A DNA stretch of 64,000 nucleotides from Ooceraea biroi (GCF_003672135.1 NC_039506.1:22042497-22106496); one strand, 5' to 3'; numbered from the stretch's first letter, positions 52,543 through 64,000 are shown. Numbers and translations are program-made. The notes: generated from the sequence alone by a model not told the origin.

Positions 52543-55224
52543 CAATACAGTAAATATATTTATACACGTATACCATAGCTGATTAACTACAAAAAACAAC
52601 TGGAGAAATGTCTATATCAACCACTACAATATCTAAAAGGCAATTACTATTGGATCTACTGGAAAACAATAAAAGAAAAAAATATTTCTTCGCCGATATT
52701 TCCGACAGAAGACCTTCTTCTTGCAAATTAAAACATCCCGCTACTCACGAGCACGACGCTCGTGGCTGCCATTTAACTTGCACCCTTCGATTGGTGCTAC
52801 TGGGTTACGTGAGCGCGTCCATCGGTCACCCGAATGCCCGAGGCTGCAGGAGTGCATCGGTGATACCATCGATACTCGTGTATCGCGGCGTTCCGCGAGC
52901 ACGGCCACGCGAGAAGTTCATTCGCTTACTCTCTCGCGTTTCCACCGCGCGGGTGGATGCTGGGAGGGGTAGCAGCTACACGATCGCGAGTACACGCGTG
53001 CGAGCACACACGTGGGGGTGCGCAGGGGGTTGGCAGCTGGCGCAGCGATAACAATACCCGCGGTGCTCGTATACCAGTCAGAACGCTCTGCATTCGCGCG
53101 CTCTGTACATACACGCGCGCGGACTCTGAAATCTCGAGCTGCCCTGCGGCCGTTCGTGCGCTCTCGCGTTGCTCGCATTAATCGCTCCCCCGTCTGCCTG
53201 GCTCCCCCTCGCCCCCGGTGCCACCCACCAGCACACGTATCCAGCACCCCTGTTCCGCGTTTTTGCAACGTTCTAGGAAAGGGTGGGAGATCCGGAAGAG
53301 AGAGTATATTTTCCGCTCCGGCTGAAATTACATCGACGCGATACACTCGCGCGACGATCATGTCTGCCTTCCCCGCACGCGCGCACGCCGCTGCCGTTTC
53401 TCGCTCGTGTCATTTTACTGATGCCGACAGTCCTCCGACCGTGAAGAGTCGCGCAGGATCTCGTGATACAGATCTGAGAAATGAAAGTCGAACCCTGGTA
53501 TTCCTGATTTGTGTTTCGCGGTACGAAATTACGCGTGACATTTCGCCGTATTTAGAAGCGCTACGAATCACTAAAAAGAGATTAGCTGCGCTGTAAATTT
53601 ATTTACAGAGTTCGTAAATAATAATCCCGTTTAGTCATCGAGATGTATTTCCAGAAGCTCGCGTATTGCACTTTCCGGAGCAGTATTAATAACCGCGAAG
53701 TGATACGGTAACCTGGCATCCAAGATGTCCATCCAGATGTCAATTTACGAGAGTTAGGAATTACTTTTATCGACGAAATTCGTGTACATCTGAAAACAAT
53801 CGTTAATTCTTAGCTTAACCGGAATAACCACACACTGCGTTAAGATTAATTCATATAGACAGAAATAATTCATGTACAGCAGAATAGCTCTTGGTTTACC
53901 ATAGGAACAGCGCAATTCTGAAACGTGTTTTCTAAAACAAGAAAAAAAAACACCAAGATAAACGATTTTGCGTTGCTTTTGCCCGCGATTTTTGCCTAAA
54001 ATAATAAAACGAATCGACGAATCCGATGACTTCACTGCAGATATAATAAACCTCTATCGAGTGAGCGCCGATTGCGCAACTTGATCGGTTTTCACGTAAT
54101 CACGTTTTCGTTTTTTGTGTAATATTATAATTAATTGTAAAATAAATGACGTAAAATTATGAAACGGCCCGTTTGTGCCAGGCGCGAGTATAATCCCGCT
54201 TTCTCGTGTGTATCACACGCCTATTTGTATCGCCGAGTTACGGCGCGTTACGAGCGGAAACAATGAGGTCAGTTATTGGCATTTTGATGACGGTTGCATT
54301 GCGGCTCGCGCGATGCAAGCGAAACCAAGCGCGAATGCTTTTTTTCTCCCCGAGGATATTACATCGCGAGGCGGGTTGCATCCCCATCTACGCTGTTACG
54401 GGGCGCACGTTTTCAATTCGGATCAGCACGGTTGGCGCGGCCGTGCCAGATTTCTATAATCGGTTGCCCATTTAGGCCAACCGGTGGACAACGATGACCG
54501 AAACGATGTCGTCGCACGTGAAAGCGGCGCCGACGCTGCTGACCGGGGGAAAATTGCCGGGCAATCCGTTTATTTGTTAGATGATACCGATACTGATATC
54601 GGAATAGTTTGTTTTATGTCGATTTTAATACTCGCCGGCAGACGAGCACTCGCAATGAGTGTCGCTCCCGCCAATTGGCCACAGACGCGCTGATATGCGG
54701 CATGACATTTGCATTCCCTTCTCTCCTTTTTTTCGTTTTTATTTTAACACTATCCCTCGTTGAGATCCGCAGAGCGCGCTTGACCGCGACCCTCGTCGCG
54801 GCGCATGCAATGCAATAATAATCGTCGGTGAGTGTACTCGATGATTCCGAATTCACGCGCGATCTCGGATCCGATATCGCGGACAGTCGTCTTTAATCCC
54901 GCGTCAGGCGGGATTCTTGTCCACCCGACCGACGTATCCAGCCAGCGAGAGAGAAATCAGTGGTCCACGTAGCTCGGAACGCAATAATCTCCCGGTGAAC
55001 GCAATAATCTCCCATATCTTATACGTTATCGATATCGACGCGACGTCACTCGCGGCGCGACGATGAAACGGCCAACGACCAGCGAGATCTACGAACTTTC
55101 CGTTGCGCGAATCCGTACGTGAAATTCATTCGCGCGGGCAGACACCGGCGCGGTTTTCAATCGGCTGGCATCTATCAATCATCGAAACTCGTGTCCGCTC
55201 CTTTTTTTCCGTTATCGGCACCTC
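52543..55224. other. non-coding stretch
   Basis: CpG-rich DNA at 52730-53420 and AT-rich DNA at 53740-54160. A 20-bp tandem pair (GAACGCAATAATCTCCCGGT, with a second partial copy) lies at 54977-55013. Frames of up to 194 codons (53012-53596) are Arg/Ala/Ser-rich and unrecognised. Confidence 0.4.
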
Positions 55225-55297
55225 CCTCCCTCTTTCTCTTTCTCTCTCGTTCTCGCTTTCTCTGTCTCCCTTTGTCCCTTTCCTTCCTTTTTCATCG
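55225..55297. repeat. polypyrimidine tract
   Basis: A CT/CCT/TTTC-rich run with very few purines. It yields the Leu/Ser/Phe-rich forward frames here. Confidence 0.8.
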
Positions 55298-56704
55298 CTC
55301 GCAACGGCGCCCTTTCGCCGTCTCCGTCAACTCTCCCGCTTTTCCACCCCTGCGCGTTACCCTCCCGTTCCCCTCTGAAAATGCATCGTACAAATAAAAC
55401 GTAGGCTGTGCGGCGCATATCAATGCTGTTTTTATCGTATCGGCGCGCGACAAACGAGCGCGCACGGTTCACCCTTCTTCCGTTTCCCCGTTTTTTCGAG
55501 CCATTGTGTTTTGTCCGCGGGACAGGCACCGCCCGTATCCATGTCGCCGGTGACGTAATTAGTGATTGTCGCCCATCAGATCGATAGCGCGGGCTGTGAG
55601 ACGTTTCGCAGCAGACGAAGATCATGACTGATGACTGGCCTCGTCGGAATGATGAGCGGAAAAGGGATTGTTCCAGGAGCGGACGACAATCCAATAATAT
55701 CCGTTAATTTTGAATGAGACTTAATTTTGAACGATTTTGTGTCAAGAGCTTTGTTCAACGAGCAGCAATAGCAGCACACTCGTACTCCTGCATCATAAAG
55801 AAATTTACGACTTTTTAGAGACAAATGTTCATATTTTATTTTGTTGACACTCGGAAAGGCACCCTACAGTTTATGGTACCTGTTACGCATAAATCTCCGA
55901 CGGTTCCCCTCGGAAAAAAGGTACCGCGTCCAGCGTTTCCACGTGACTTCGTATCGATCGAACATAACTTTCCGGAATATGTAGATATGCATATCGCGGC
56001 TAGTGGCGAGATCGACGTATAAATTCTGTATCAATCTGCCTCGAATTTTATTCCATTCTCTCTCTCTCTTGCGAGCGATGCAATGTTCTTTATGGTACAG
56101 CGGAAAAATGTAATGACATAACGACTCAAAAAATTATGCAGATGACGAGAAAAAAGATCACTGACAAAATGTATTTCATATAGAAGAGCGTTTTTTTTCC
56201 TCTCTCGACTATTTCTGTCAATCGCGCGTGATGCTTATGCTTCGCTCGTGTCATCGCCAGGTATTTTCGATGTCTCGACAACGTTCCCGATTTTTAATGA
56301 CTCGTCGGCGCGCGCGATTGTCGTGGATGGACGAATCCCAAGTAACAATCCCAGAGTTACTCATAATGCGCGTTCCTACACTATATGGATGCTCGTCATA
56401 GATCATCCCCCGCGTAGATATATACACGTGTAGCTACCCTCCGCGCCATATAACGCTTAACCACACACGCAATACGGTGCCACGCATCTCTCCCAGATTT
56501 TCTAGCCGCTCCTTTTGTCCCGGTTTCAAAAAGCTGAAATTTTTTTCTCCCCCGGGCGCGGATTCCGCATTGTAAGCAAATCCCGTGGGAGAGGAGGCGT
56601 GGAGGACAGTCGCGTCGGGGTATCGTCGCTGGGATTCATCCGGGGAGAGACGGGGGTGCACGAGGGTGCCGGGGGATGCGGCAGGAGGATCGAGCTGGCA
56701 GAAC

Positions 56705-56705
<1 letters not shown>
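55298..56705. other. non-coding stretch
   Basis: Mixed composition with a short CT run near 56057-56070. No coding exon or element is visible. Confidence 0.4.
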
Positions 56706-56741
<36 letters not shown>

Positions 56742-56757
56742 AGAGGGAGAGAGGAGA
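56706..56757. repeat. (GA)n microsatellite
   Basis: About twelve GA units, then AAAGAGAGAGAAGAGGGAGAGAGG. Confidence 0.92.
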
Positions 56758-56966
56758 AACGGAGATGACGGAGGGCGGCCGCGGTAAAACGGACGGTACA
56801 CCACCGGGCACAAGAACGAAAACATTGCACTCTCTCGGCCAACAAGCCGGGGTTCGTTGTAATTAGTTCCTGCGGAGCGAGAGTTGAGCCAGCTCAGCAC
56901 ACAGACGCATACACACGCGCCCGTCGGCCATTGCGAGAACACGAGCGCGCCGCAGTGCACACATCG
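56758..56966. other. CpG-containing block between two GA tracts
   Basis: A short GC-rich segment with CpGs bounded on both sides by long GA tracts. GAGA words are known binding sites for GAGA-factor-type regulators in insects, so a regulatory role is possible. No core promoter motif or transcript start is evident. Confidence 0.2.
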
Positions 56967-56970
56967 AAGA

Positions 56971-57020
<50 letters not shown>

Positions 57021-57029
57021 GAGAGTGAG
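56967..57029. repeat. long (GA)n microsatellite
   Basis: GAAGAGAGAGAGAGACAG followed by about fourteen GA units and GAACGAGAGAGTGAGAGG. It creates the Leu-Ser repeats of a 303-codon minus-strand frame (56526-57437), which is not a gene. Confidence 0.92.
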
Positions 57030-60000
57030 AGGGCTCCGCGCTATTGCGGCAACGCTGATGGTGGAGGAGCAAATAGGACGCAATAAACACGGCACTACAT
57101 CATCCGTGGGCAGCCCTTTATGCGACGAGACCGGGCGCGGCGCAAAATCCCTACGGACGGACCAGGGCTCCGGGCGCGCTGCATCACGATGGCGAGCGCA
57201 CGAGCAAGCGAGCGAGCGAGCTTCCGGCGCGCGGACTGACAAAAAGCTGCAAACGAGTCGGGAATCAGAAGCGAAGGGGTCGCGACGAAACGCGGACCGA
57301 TGGAGATAGACACGTATTCGATCATGCGTGCGGGTGCACGCCGAGATGACTTCCGCTTGTGAGATGAGGGTGTCTTCAGGAGGGTTAAAGATTGATAATA
57401 CGCGATTCCGAGAATGTAACTTTGTGCTTCCCTTCATAAACCGGAACTCTACAAGTGTTTCTAGAACAGTATTTATCAGTATTAACTATCAGAGTATCTG
57501 TATTCACAGATACTTTGAGGCTTCAGACGCGAGGACTAATACTGAGGCGCCAGTAGAAATTAAAAGCTGAGGAGCTACAGGGCACTTCGCGTCTGATAAA
57601 AATGATTAGAGATCCACTTGAACGAGCAGTTCTTTCGTTCTAAAATTACGTTGATGAAGACATCCTCTTCCTCTAACGGCAACACTCGCACCGTCGAAAC
57701 CCTCTCCGAGTTTATTGGATCTACACGAGCTGCACGAGACGCGCAAGTACTCGATCTCCGACCTCGCCTCTTCCGCGAAGCTTCGCCCATCTCTCGAGAT
57801 GACGATGACGAAGACGAGCGCGACGACGCCGGGACAATGATGGCAGTTGATGTCGGAGCACTTGTGTGCCGCTCGTACATACGAGTCGTCGCTGAAGCAG
57901 AACGACGAGCTTTCATGAATGCGGCGATCTTGAGATAAACAATCGGCGCCATTGTATGTAAAGGGGAGACACGCATACGAGTCAACGGCAGCGTTCCTCG
58001 CGTGTACTCGTGCGCGTCTTTGCTCTTTCCTTCTTTCTGCCTGCGCGCTCCGCTCGTGCACTCTCACGAGAATCACATCGGCACAGTGCCTGGCTTGTGC
58101 CGGTCCAGCTGGTCGCGATTGAACGGTCTGCTGATCCTTCGCGGAGAGAGAGAAAGAGAGATGGAGAGAGGGAGCGAGAGAAAGAGGAAAAAAGAGAAAC
58201 TGGCCACTCTAGCGGAGTGGCTGACGCGGACAAATTGACGGCGACGATGAATTTACGAGATTGACGTAATTGTCGGGAGCGCGCGCATACGCGTTTTGAT
58301 TCCGAGCTGAACGACAGCTAAAACGTTGCCAGCCGAGTCGTTGAAAACTGGCTCGCGAAACATCCCCGCGTCGGTCGCCATCGCGCTGCCTAGTGGGAAG
58401 CGACTAATGTTCGATTACGGTAATGACATATCGATCACAGTGATATAAAAGCGCCGGCACTTGATAATATTCGATTCGTGGTGATTAAACCGTTCCCAGT
58501 TTTAATTCGCAGCGAGCTAAATCAGTCGCAGAGAGCCTTCCGTTACGCTGAGAATTTTTGCGATCATTGTAACGCGCGTGTGTGATTATCGTCTCGTAAT
58601 TACGAGAGCTCTGAACGACGACGACGTATACGGGACATATTTTTCGTGACGTCGCGTGTAATCATCCGTATAATCATCCGTATTCAGGAAATCTGGTCTT
58701 CCTTCGGGATCACGATGTAATCTCTCGCGCGATAATCAACTCGAAACGGATGGCTTAAATACACGTCGAGTCATCATACTTAGCGGGATGGACATCTTTT
58801 AATATTCCCTTCAGATTAGACAAACTGATACTGACGATGATACCGAGAAAGAAATATGAAGGAGTGGATTGAATCCAGTTATGAGATCTCTGGGGCTTAT
58901 CTCCGCGCGGCAATTCGGCTTAATTAATCCTGCTGCTGGCAGACGTCGCGAACGACCTCGCGCGTTCAAGTCATCTCTTAATTAGCCAACGACAATGCCT
59001 GCTTGATAGCCTTACGTGTCGCAATTAACACGCCCGCGAGGTGATTACCACGAAGAAACTCCGCAAGTTCTCGCGCGAATGCAGACACGCGTACGCGAGG
59101 CGTCTCTGAATGACATTCGCAGATATTTCGTAGGATCCTTGAAAGGCTTCATAATGATGGTCTTTAAAACAAAGACTACCGACGTCGGTTATTTACTCGT
59201 CGCAGTACGAAAAGTCGCTGAGTGAATCTGCCTAATAATAATTAACGCTTCATATAAACAGCGAGAAAATAAATTTGTGTAAAAATATATGGAGAGATGT
59301 ATTAATAAAACAGAATGTTGAAATATTAAAGATATATTCTATTGATATAACGCGAACGCGCTTAGTATGAAATTATCTTTTCATTACTTTATCATTTATT
59401 ATTATCTTGATATTAAAAATTAATGTGTCAAAGCTGAAAACATATTCTTGCTTTAAAACGGTTTTACATATAATATAAGGAGAAAATGTTATCAACTCGG
59501 GTAATAATAATAATTCACAGCTTTCATTTTATGCCGCACATTGTAACACATTATAATAAAAATGTGGATAGAAACATTATTACTGTTAATTAATATTGAA
59601 AATATTGATTTTATACATAATTGCTATTGTTAAGCTTAAATTAATAATGTGCGTTACTAACAGTTAATGAGATGCATTGAGACGTCGGTATCGAATATCC
59701 ATTATCAACACGGTTATAAATAGCCGGCCTCTCATCGCACCTTCGCTTTTGTGAAGGTCTTCCATTCTCTGCTCGCCTGTCTCATCGGATTACTATGATT
59801 TGAGCTTAGGAATGATTCATCTTCTAATTGCATGACGGGCCACCCTCTCGGGCTGCCATAATCAAAACTCCGGTCGCTCATTAATCACCTCGGTCGCCGC
59901 GATCCGCCGTGCCAAAGGTGCAAATGCCTCGATGAATTGTCGTTCGGAACAGGGAAGAAAGAAGCACAGGGATGAGGAGACAATGGCGCGGAATGTTATA

Positions 60001-61750
60001 CACCGTTTTCCACCCCGAGATTAATTTTTTAGCCGTCGAACAATTTATCATCCCGGGAGTTCCTTCGCGCGATCAATACTTAAGTCAAAGTTGAAAGCCG
60101 CATTGTCTTGGAGATAAGGTGTCGCGAAAATCGATTTATCAAGAGCAACTCCCGCGAAAATCTGGTCCGCTGCGGCATCAGCGTTAATTACAACCGCGTT
60201 CAATCGAAATTTCGGCAAGAGTGATTTTGTCAATTTAAATTTTACGTTATTACGCTTTTTTTTTACGTTCGCACACACGCAGAGCGTGCGGCACGGTCGA
60301 TCGCGTTTCATGTGAACGGACGAATCGCGCATCGTTTTCTCGCGATTTGCTATCCTCAGGGAAATATATAGCCATTAGTCACGCCATAATAAATGCTATC
60401 AATCAATCCAATCTGCCTATCTAGTCTGTATTATTTCACTATCTTTTTATCTATCCGCGTCGGCCTATCGCATCGGCTTCCTCGCGTGCTCGCGGCGACG
60501 TCGATTTCACGATTCCCCCGATTCGAGTACTGTAGGCAACTTTCGAGTCAAGCGGCTGTTTTATCACCGCCACAGGATCGCATCGATTCGCGGATAATCG
60601 TAACGTGCAGCTTAAGTATACTCGACATTTTCGTTTTTCCTGACGTGTCTACGTAAAACTGATGAACGCCTTCGTTCCGCGCGTTTATTTTGCTCAAATT
60701 ATTGAAAATTAATATGATTTACGCGTGTGCTAAATAGTATAATACATTAAATGTAGCAGTGCAGCGATAATATTTGTTGCGACATAACATTGCATAAATG
60801 TTATTCATCGATCCAAGTGAGACGATTCGTCCTTTCGGCTTGGTTCTCTTTCATTGCCGCAAAAAATCGACTTTCCGAATACTTTTCTAGAATTTCCCAG
60901 ACCTTTTTCGCGGTTGCAAGCCAACAACACGGCGGAAAACAACGCATATTCACGAAACACGCACAAGCAGGTGCAGCGACAATGGAAATCGCTGAGCGCA
61001 GCTGCGCTTAATGAGTGATGGATCACGGTATGCGCTTTACAACGCCTCCGCGTCAGTTGCGCAATTGCTCGTGCTCGTGCCAGATTTCACACCTGTCCGA
61101 CGCTTTTAGTCAAATGCTCCTTAACCCTTTGTCTCGTTTAAACTAGTCACGAGCACGGATACCTACTACGGGTGTTTTGGTCCAAACGTGCGACTCGCAT
61201 CGATGCACTGACGAAATAGGATTAATGATCGCGCCGTTTCGCTCTTATAAATATTAATTTTATCCTGACGTCACTGGAGATCAACATTAGTGTCGTACTT
61301 TACGCGAACGACGCGACGTTACGTCTATATGAAATCGAAAGGGACGTCTTGAAAGATCTTTATCAAATTCGTTCGACTCCCGTCTTTACAAAAAGATTCA
61401 GCAAATTATTTTTTATTAAAAAACTCGGTCACATTACGTGCTTAGGTTTTATCTATATTTATACATACGAATGAGACACGTAGGTAACATTATTCTAACT
61501 GCCACCGTGTGAAATATTATTAATCTCAACGACTGGAATTAAGCGCATCGAAAAGTGGGAAAAGATGAATTCATCAAATTTATTAAAGGCTATTTAATTT
61601 TTATCGTTCGCTGGACGGGGAGGACACCGAGCGGATGCGATGTGAGAGTCATTATTTACAAAGTGTTTATTGCATTCGCGATTACATCACGAAATTGCAA
61701 TTTTATTGTCGCGTTGCGTCACGGGTCCACGAAAATAACGTTTCTGCCAA
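57030..61750. other. non-coding stretch, strongly AT-rich at 59.2-59.7 kb
   Basis: It contains a GAGC repeat at 57201-57221, a purine-rich tract at 58143-58198 and a 12-bp tandem pair (AATCATCCGTAT twice) at 58660-58683. The frames at 57575-58076 overlap on both strands and run through GAC/GAT-rich DNA, with no recognisable domain. From 59220 to 59660 the DNA is AT-rich and nearly frame-free. No gene is supported. Confidence 0.4.
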
Positions 61751-61803
61751 CGAGAGAGAGAGAGAGAGGAGGGGGGGGGGAAGACAGAGAGAGAAAGAGA
61801 GCG
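61751..61803. repeat. (GA)n / poly-G / GA compound microsatellite
   Basis: A (GA)n run, GAGG, a run of about ten G, then AAGACAGAGAGAGAAAGAGAG. Confidence 0.88.
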
Positions 61804-62447
61804 TGTACACCTCGCCTCGGGGCACGGCGGAATGCGTACGGTCGAAAAGTTTCGTTAAAAGTCTCGTAAGCCCTGATGGGATCATCCCTCCGTAATCACA
61901 GCTATTACCTTGAGCGCGCTTGTGTCGGCGCGCGTTGCACATGTACGAAACGATGCCCCGGGCAATCGATAATCCGAAGTGAGTAAAGGTGAAAAGGGGT
62001 AGGTGCGAAACGAGCACCGAGGGTGAGTGGAAGGTTTTCGCGGATAATGTGAGAGGGGTGGCAGATTTTGTTCGCGCCGAAGATGAGAGCGAATCGAACG
62101 CCGAAGGAGGAGTGCCGACAGGTCGCCCGGCCTCCCCTCTTTCCTCCTCCACCCCATGCGATAATATTTTGTGTAATACGATCACTCCGCCCCGCGCCTC
62201 TGGCCGTTTCGCAGCGGTAATTGAAGATACTTTAAACATCTTTAACGTTTTATTATAATGATGCAAGGAGCGTCCGCGTCTGTGATGTGCCATCGGAAAA
62301 GCTTGTTTTCAATGTGAAATATTATAAAATATGAATACAAGATTGTTATTTATAACTACATCGTGCAATTACTCAAGTGACAAGTAAGAAGCTAATATAG
62401 CAGTATAACATGAATTTTTGAAATTGGAACTGCGCGGGGCAATAATA
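61804..62447. other. non-coding flank left of the mariner
   Basis: CpG-rich to about 62160 with frames on both strands that are unrecognised, then AT-rich up to the TA target site at 62446-62447. Confidence 0.4.
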
Positions 62448-62478
62448 TTGGGTCGTCCGGAAAGTTCGTGCCGATTTT
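62448..62478. repeat. mariner left terminal inverted repeat
   Basis: 31 bp, identical to the reverse complement of 63703-63733. It lies just outside the 3' end of the transposase gene, where the stop codon is at 62522-62524. Confidence 0.95.
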
Positions 62479-62521
62479 GAAGGAAAATTCAAAGGCAACA
62501 TTTTTTTATGTCGATAAATAT

Positions 62522-63555
62522 TTATTGACTTATGTATGCACCGTTTTGTTTCACAACCTTTGTCCATCTTTCACGCAACTGGAAGATTCTATTCTCCCAG
62601 AACTTCTTAGGTTTCTCGGCGAAAAACTCCTCAAGGTGGTTTTTTATGTCGATCAAAGAGTTGAAGTTCTTGCCGCTAAGAGAATTTTGCAAAGACCTAA
62701 ATAAGTGAAAGTCTGAAGGTGCAATGTCTGGTGAATACGGTGGGTGAGGTAGCACATCCCAGCCAAACTCCAACAATTTTTGTCGGATAGTCAAAGAAAC
62801 ATGAGGTCTGGCATTGCCCTGATGGAACACGACGCCCTTCCTATTAGCTAATTCTGGACGTTTTTCCTGAATCGCTGTCTTTAATTCGTCCAGTTGCGAG
62901 CAGTACTTATCTGCATTTATCGTTTGGTTGTGTGGTAGGAGCTCATAATATAGGATTCCTTTCCAATCCCACCAGACACAGAGCATGACTTTTTTTGGAT
63001 GAAGGCCGGCTTTCGGAGTGGTTAATGCTGGTTCATTTCGCTTACCCCAGGATCTTTTTCGTTCTACATTGTTGTAAATGATCCATTTTTCGTCACCCGT
63101 CACTAATTGCTTCAAAAATGGTACGTTTTCGTTGCGCTTGTACAGCGAGTCGCAGATGGAAATGCGATCCATTAAATTTTTTCGGTCAAATTATGCGGAA
63201 CCCATACATCATAGCGACTTACGTAACCAAGCTTCACTACATGATCGTGGACAGTGGTTTTAGATATTTTCAGTATCTCTGCTAATTCACGTGTCGTGTA
63301 GCGCGGGTTATTCTCGATCAGTGTCTTGATTTGGTCATCATCAGTAGTAGAGGATCTGCCTGAGCGTTCTTGGTCTTTAAGGTTAAAATCACCAGCTCTA
63401 AACTTAGCGAACCACTTACGTACGGTTCTTTCAGCTAAAGCGCCTTCTCCGTAAACAGAACATATCGAATTTGTTGCTTGTGAGGCATTTTTGCCTTTCC
63501 GGTAATAGAAAAGCATCAAGTGTCTAAAATATTCTTTGTTTTCTTCCATCTTCAA
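62522..63555 (-). pseudogene. mariner transposase, frameshifted, catalytic Asp lost
   Basis: The gene is read in two frames. The first, 63555-63172 (127 codons), holds the DNA-binding part: a first helix-turn-helix at about residues 8-50, the KDQERSGR segment, a second helix-turn-helix at about 70-112 (TTRELAEILKIS) and the linker motif WVPHNLTEK. It stops at TAA just after a run of six A (63177-63182), where a single lost base shifts the frame. The second, 63172-62522 (216 codons), overlaps that stop by its ATG and holds the catalytic part: GDEKW with the first Asp at residue 27, HQGNARPH at 117-124, and SPDIAPSDFHLF with the third Asp at 154. The middle motif is normally H-x-D-N; here Asp is Gly (codon GGC, changed base at 62817). 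The third Asp keeps the 34-residue spacing. Joined length, about 345 residues, is normal. The homopolymer indel could be a sequencing error; the Gly change would still disable the enzyme. Confidence 0.95.
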
Positions 63556-63702
63556 AAGAGTACAAAACTGACACGAATCAATTTATCTGAAACAACTTTT
63601 TTCCTAAAGATGCGTTGAAATGTCACCTTTAAGCATATGTATATAAATCGTATGTTTTCAATAACATTGATATATTCAGACATGTTCCAACGCCATCTAT
63701 TA

Positions 63703-63733
63703 AAAATCGGCACGAACTTTCCGGACGACCCAA
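63703..63733. repeat. mariner right terminal inverted repeat
   Basis: 31 bp, exact inverse of 62448-62478. It lies 147 bp upstream of the transposase start codon, and the segment between presumably holds the promoter. Confidence 0.95.
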
Positions 63734-64000
63734 TAGAATATTACTTCGTTGTTTCTAATGAATTAGCGCAAGATGACAAAATCGACGAAATGTATTTTTG
63801 CAAACAGGATTGAAATATTTTATAAATCTCTCCATCTCTCTATACGTGTATACGAATTTAAACATTCAACTGTATTAGTATTGTTGCAGTCTGTAGAATT
63901 TTGGGGTTGCAGTCTACGCTTATCAGCATATTAGGTTACTTGGTTATTTGGATGTCGGATTATGCAAATTTCCAGGTATTACTATCTGCAATCGATTAAT
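63734..64000. other. AT-rich flank right of the mariner
   Basis: It starts with the TA target duplication at 63734-63735. Nothing else is recognisable. Confidence 0.5.

Larger units (their letters stand above)
62448..63733 (-). mobile_element. full-length mariner transposon, inactive
   Basis: Seen: a 1,286-bp element bounded by perfect 31-bp terminal inverted repeats starting TTGGGTCGTCCGGAAAG, with TA directly outside each end (62446-62447 and 63734-63735). It carries one transposase gene on the minus strand, filling most of the interior. Known: mariners are about 1.3 kb, have ends of about 30 bp, and duplicate TA. Their transposase has a paired helix-turn-helix DNA-binding domain and a DD34D catalytic domain. 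Inferred: insertion was fairly recent, since both ends are still identical and most of the gene is intact, but this copy cannot make active transposase. It could still be moved by a related active enzyme. The protein looks closest to insect mariners of the mauritiana/cecropia kind; the exact subfamily is not certain. Confidence 0.97.

Noticed and set aside
53012..53596. 194-codon forward open frame
   Set aside because: Arg/Ala/Ser-rich, with a competing frame on the other strand. No signature of a known protein.
56526..57437. 303-codon open frame on the minus strand
   Set aside because: Its length comes from two GA tracts read as Leu-Ser repeats and from CpG-rich DNA between them. There is no domain.
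57575..58076. overlapping 136- and 156-codon minus-strand frames and a 106-codon forward frame
   Set aside because: Asp/Glu and Ser runs come from GAC/GAT repeats. Three frames compete over the same DNA and none has a recognisable domain.
1..64000. tRNA, rRNA, CRISPR array or bacterial operon
   Set aside because: I saw no cloverleaf with A and B boxes, no rRNA-like segment and no regularly spaced identical repeats. The composition and the transposons are those of an insect nuclear genome. A tRNA scan and a covariance-model search would be decisive.
1..64000. known insect microRNA seeds (let-7, bantam, miR-1, miR-8, miR-276 and others)
   Set aside because: None was noticed while reading, but I could not search exhaustively. 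Matching against a microRNA database would settle it.

Overview
This window looks like nuclear DNA from an insect, most probably a hymenopteran such as an ant. The evidence is indirect. One end carries a complete-length insect-type mariner transposon. CpG dinucleotides are abundant throughout, and long GA/CT microsatellites are very dense. There are no bacterial-style operons and almost no continuous coding sequence. The species cannot be fixed from the sequence alone.

Layout. At the far left (about 1-250) there is a candidate 5' coding exon on the minus strand. It begins with an ATG that has an in-frame stop four codons upstream, runs 35 codons, and ends at a plausible splice donor. The rest of that gene would lie to the left of the window. 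From about 250 to 62,400 I find no convincing protein-coding gene. This stretch alternates CpG-rich blocks with AT-rich blocks (for example 3.0-3.6 kb, 19.8-20.1 kb, 40.4-41.7 kb, 48.4-48.8 kb, 59.2-59.7 kb), with many simple repeats between them. It reads as intergenic or intronic DNA, possibly the upstream regulatory region of the left-hand gene. Many long open frames exist, but they lie in GC-rich or GA/CT-repeat DNA, have low-complexity or Arg/Ser-rich translations, and match no family I recognise.

Three mobile elements are clear. (1) At 26,682-26,960 there is a 279-bp foldback element with two 131-bp arms that are identical base for base, a 17-nt loop, TAGAG ends and an 8-bp target duplication (GTCACGAC) fitting the hAT superfamily rule. 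It is a non-autonomous hAT-like MITE that probably inserted recently. (2) At 52,282-52,540 there is a 259-bp imperfect foldback element with CACTGAGAAAA ends and a TA target duplication, a different MITE family. (3) At 62,448-63,733 there is a 1,286-bp mariner with perfect 31-bp terminal inverted repeats and TA target duplications. Its minus-strand transposase gene is broken by one frameshift in a homopolymer and also has glycine in place of the second catalytic aspartate.

Nothing here shows a new multi-gene system. The best leads are the perfect hairpin MITE (a possible small-RNA source), the second MITE family, the doubly disabled but otherwise intact mariner, and the candidate first exon at the left edge.
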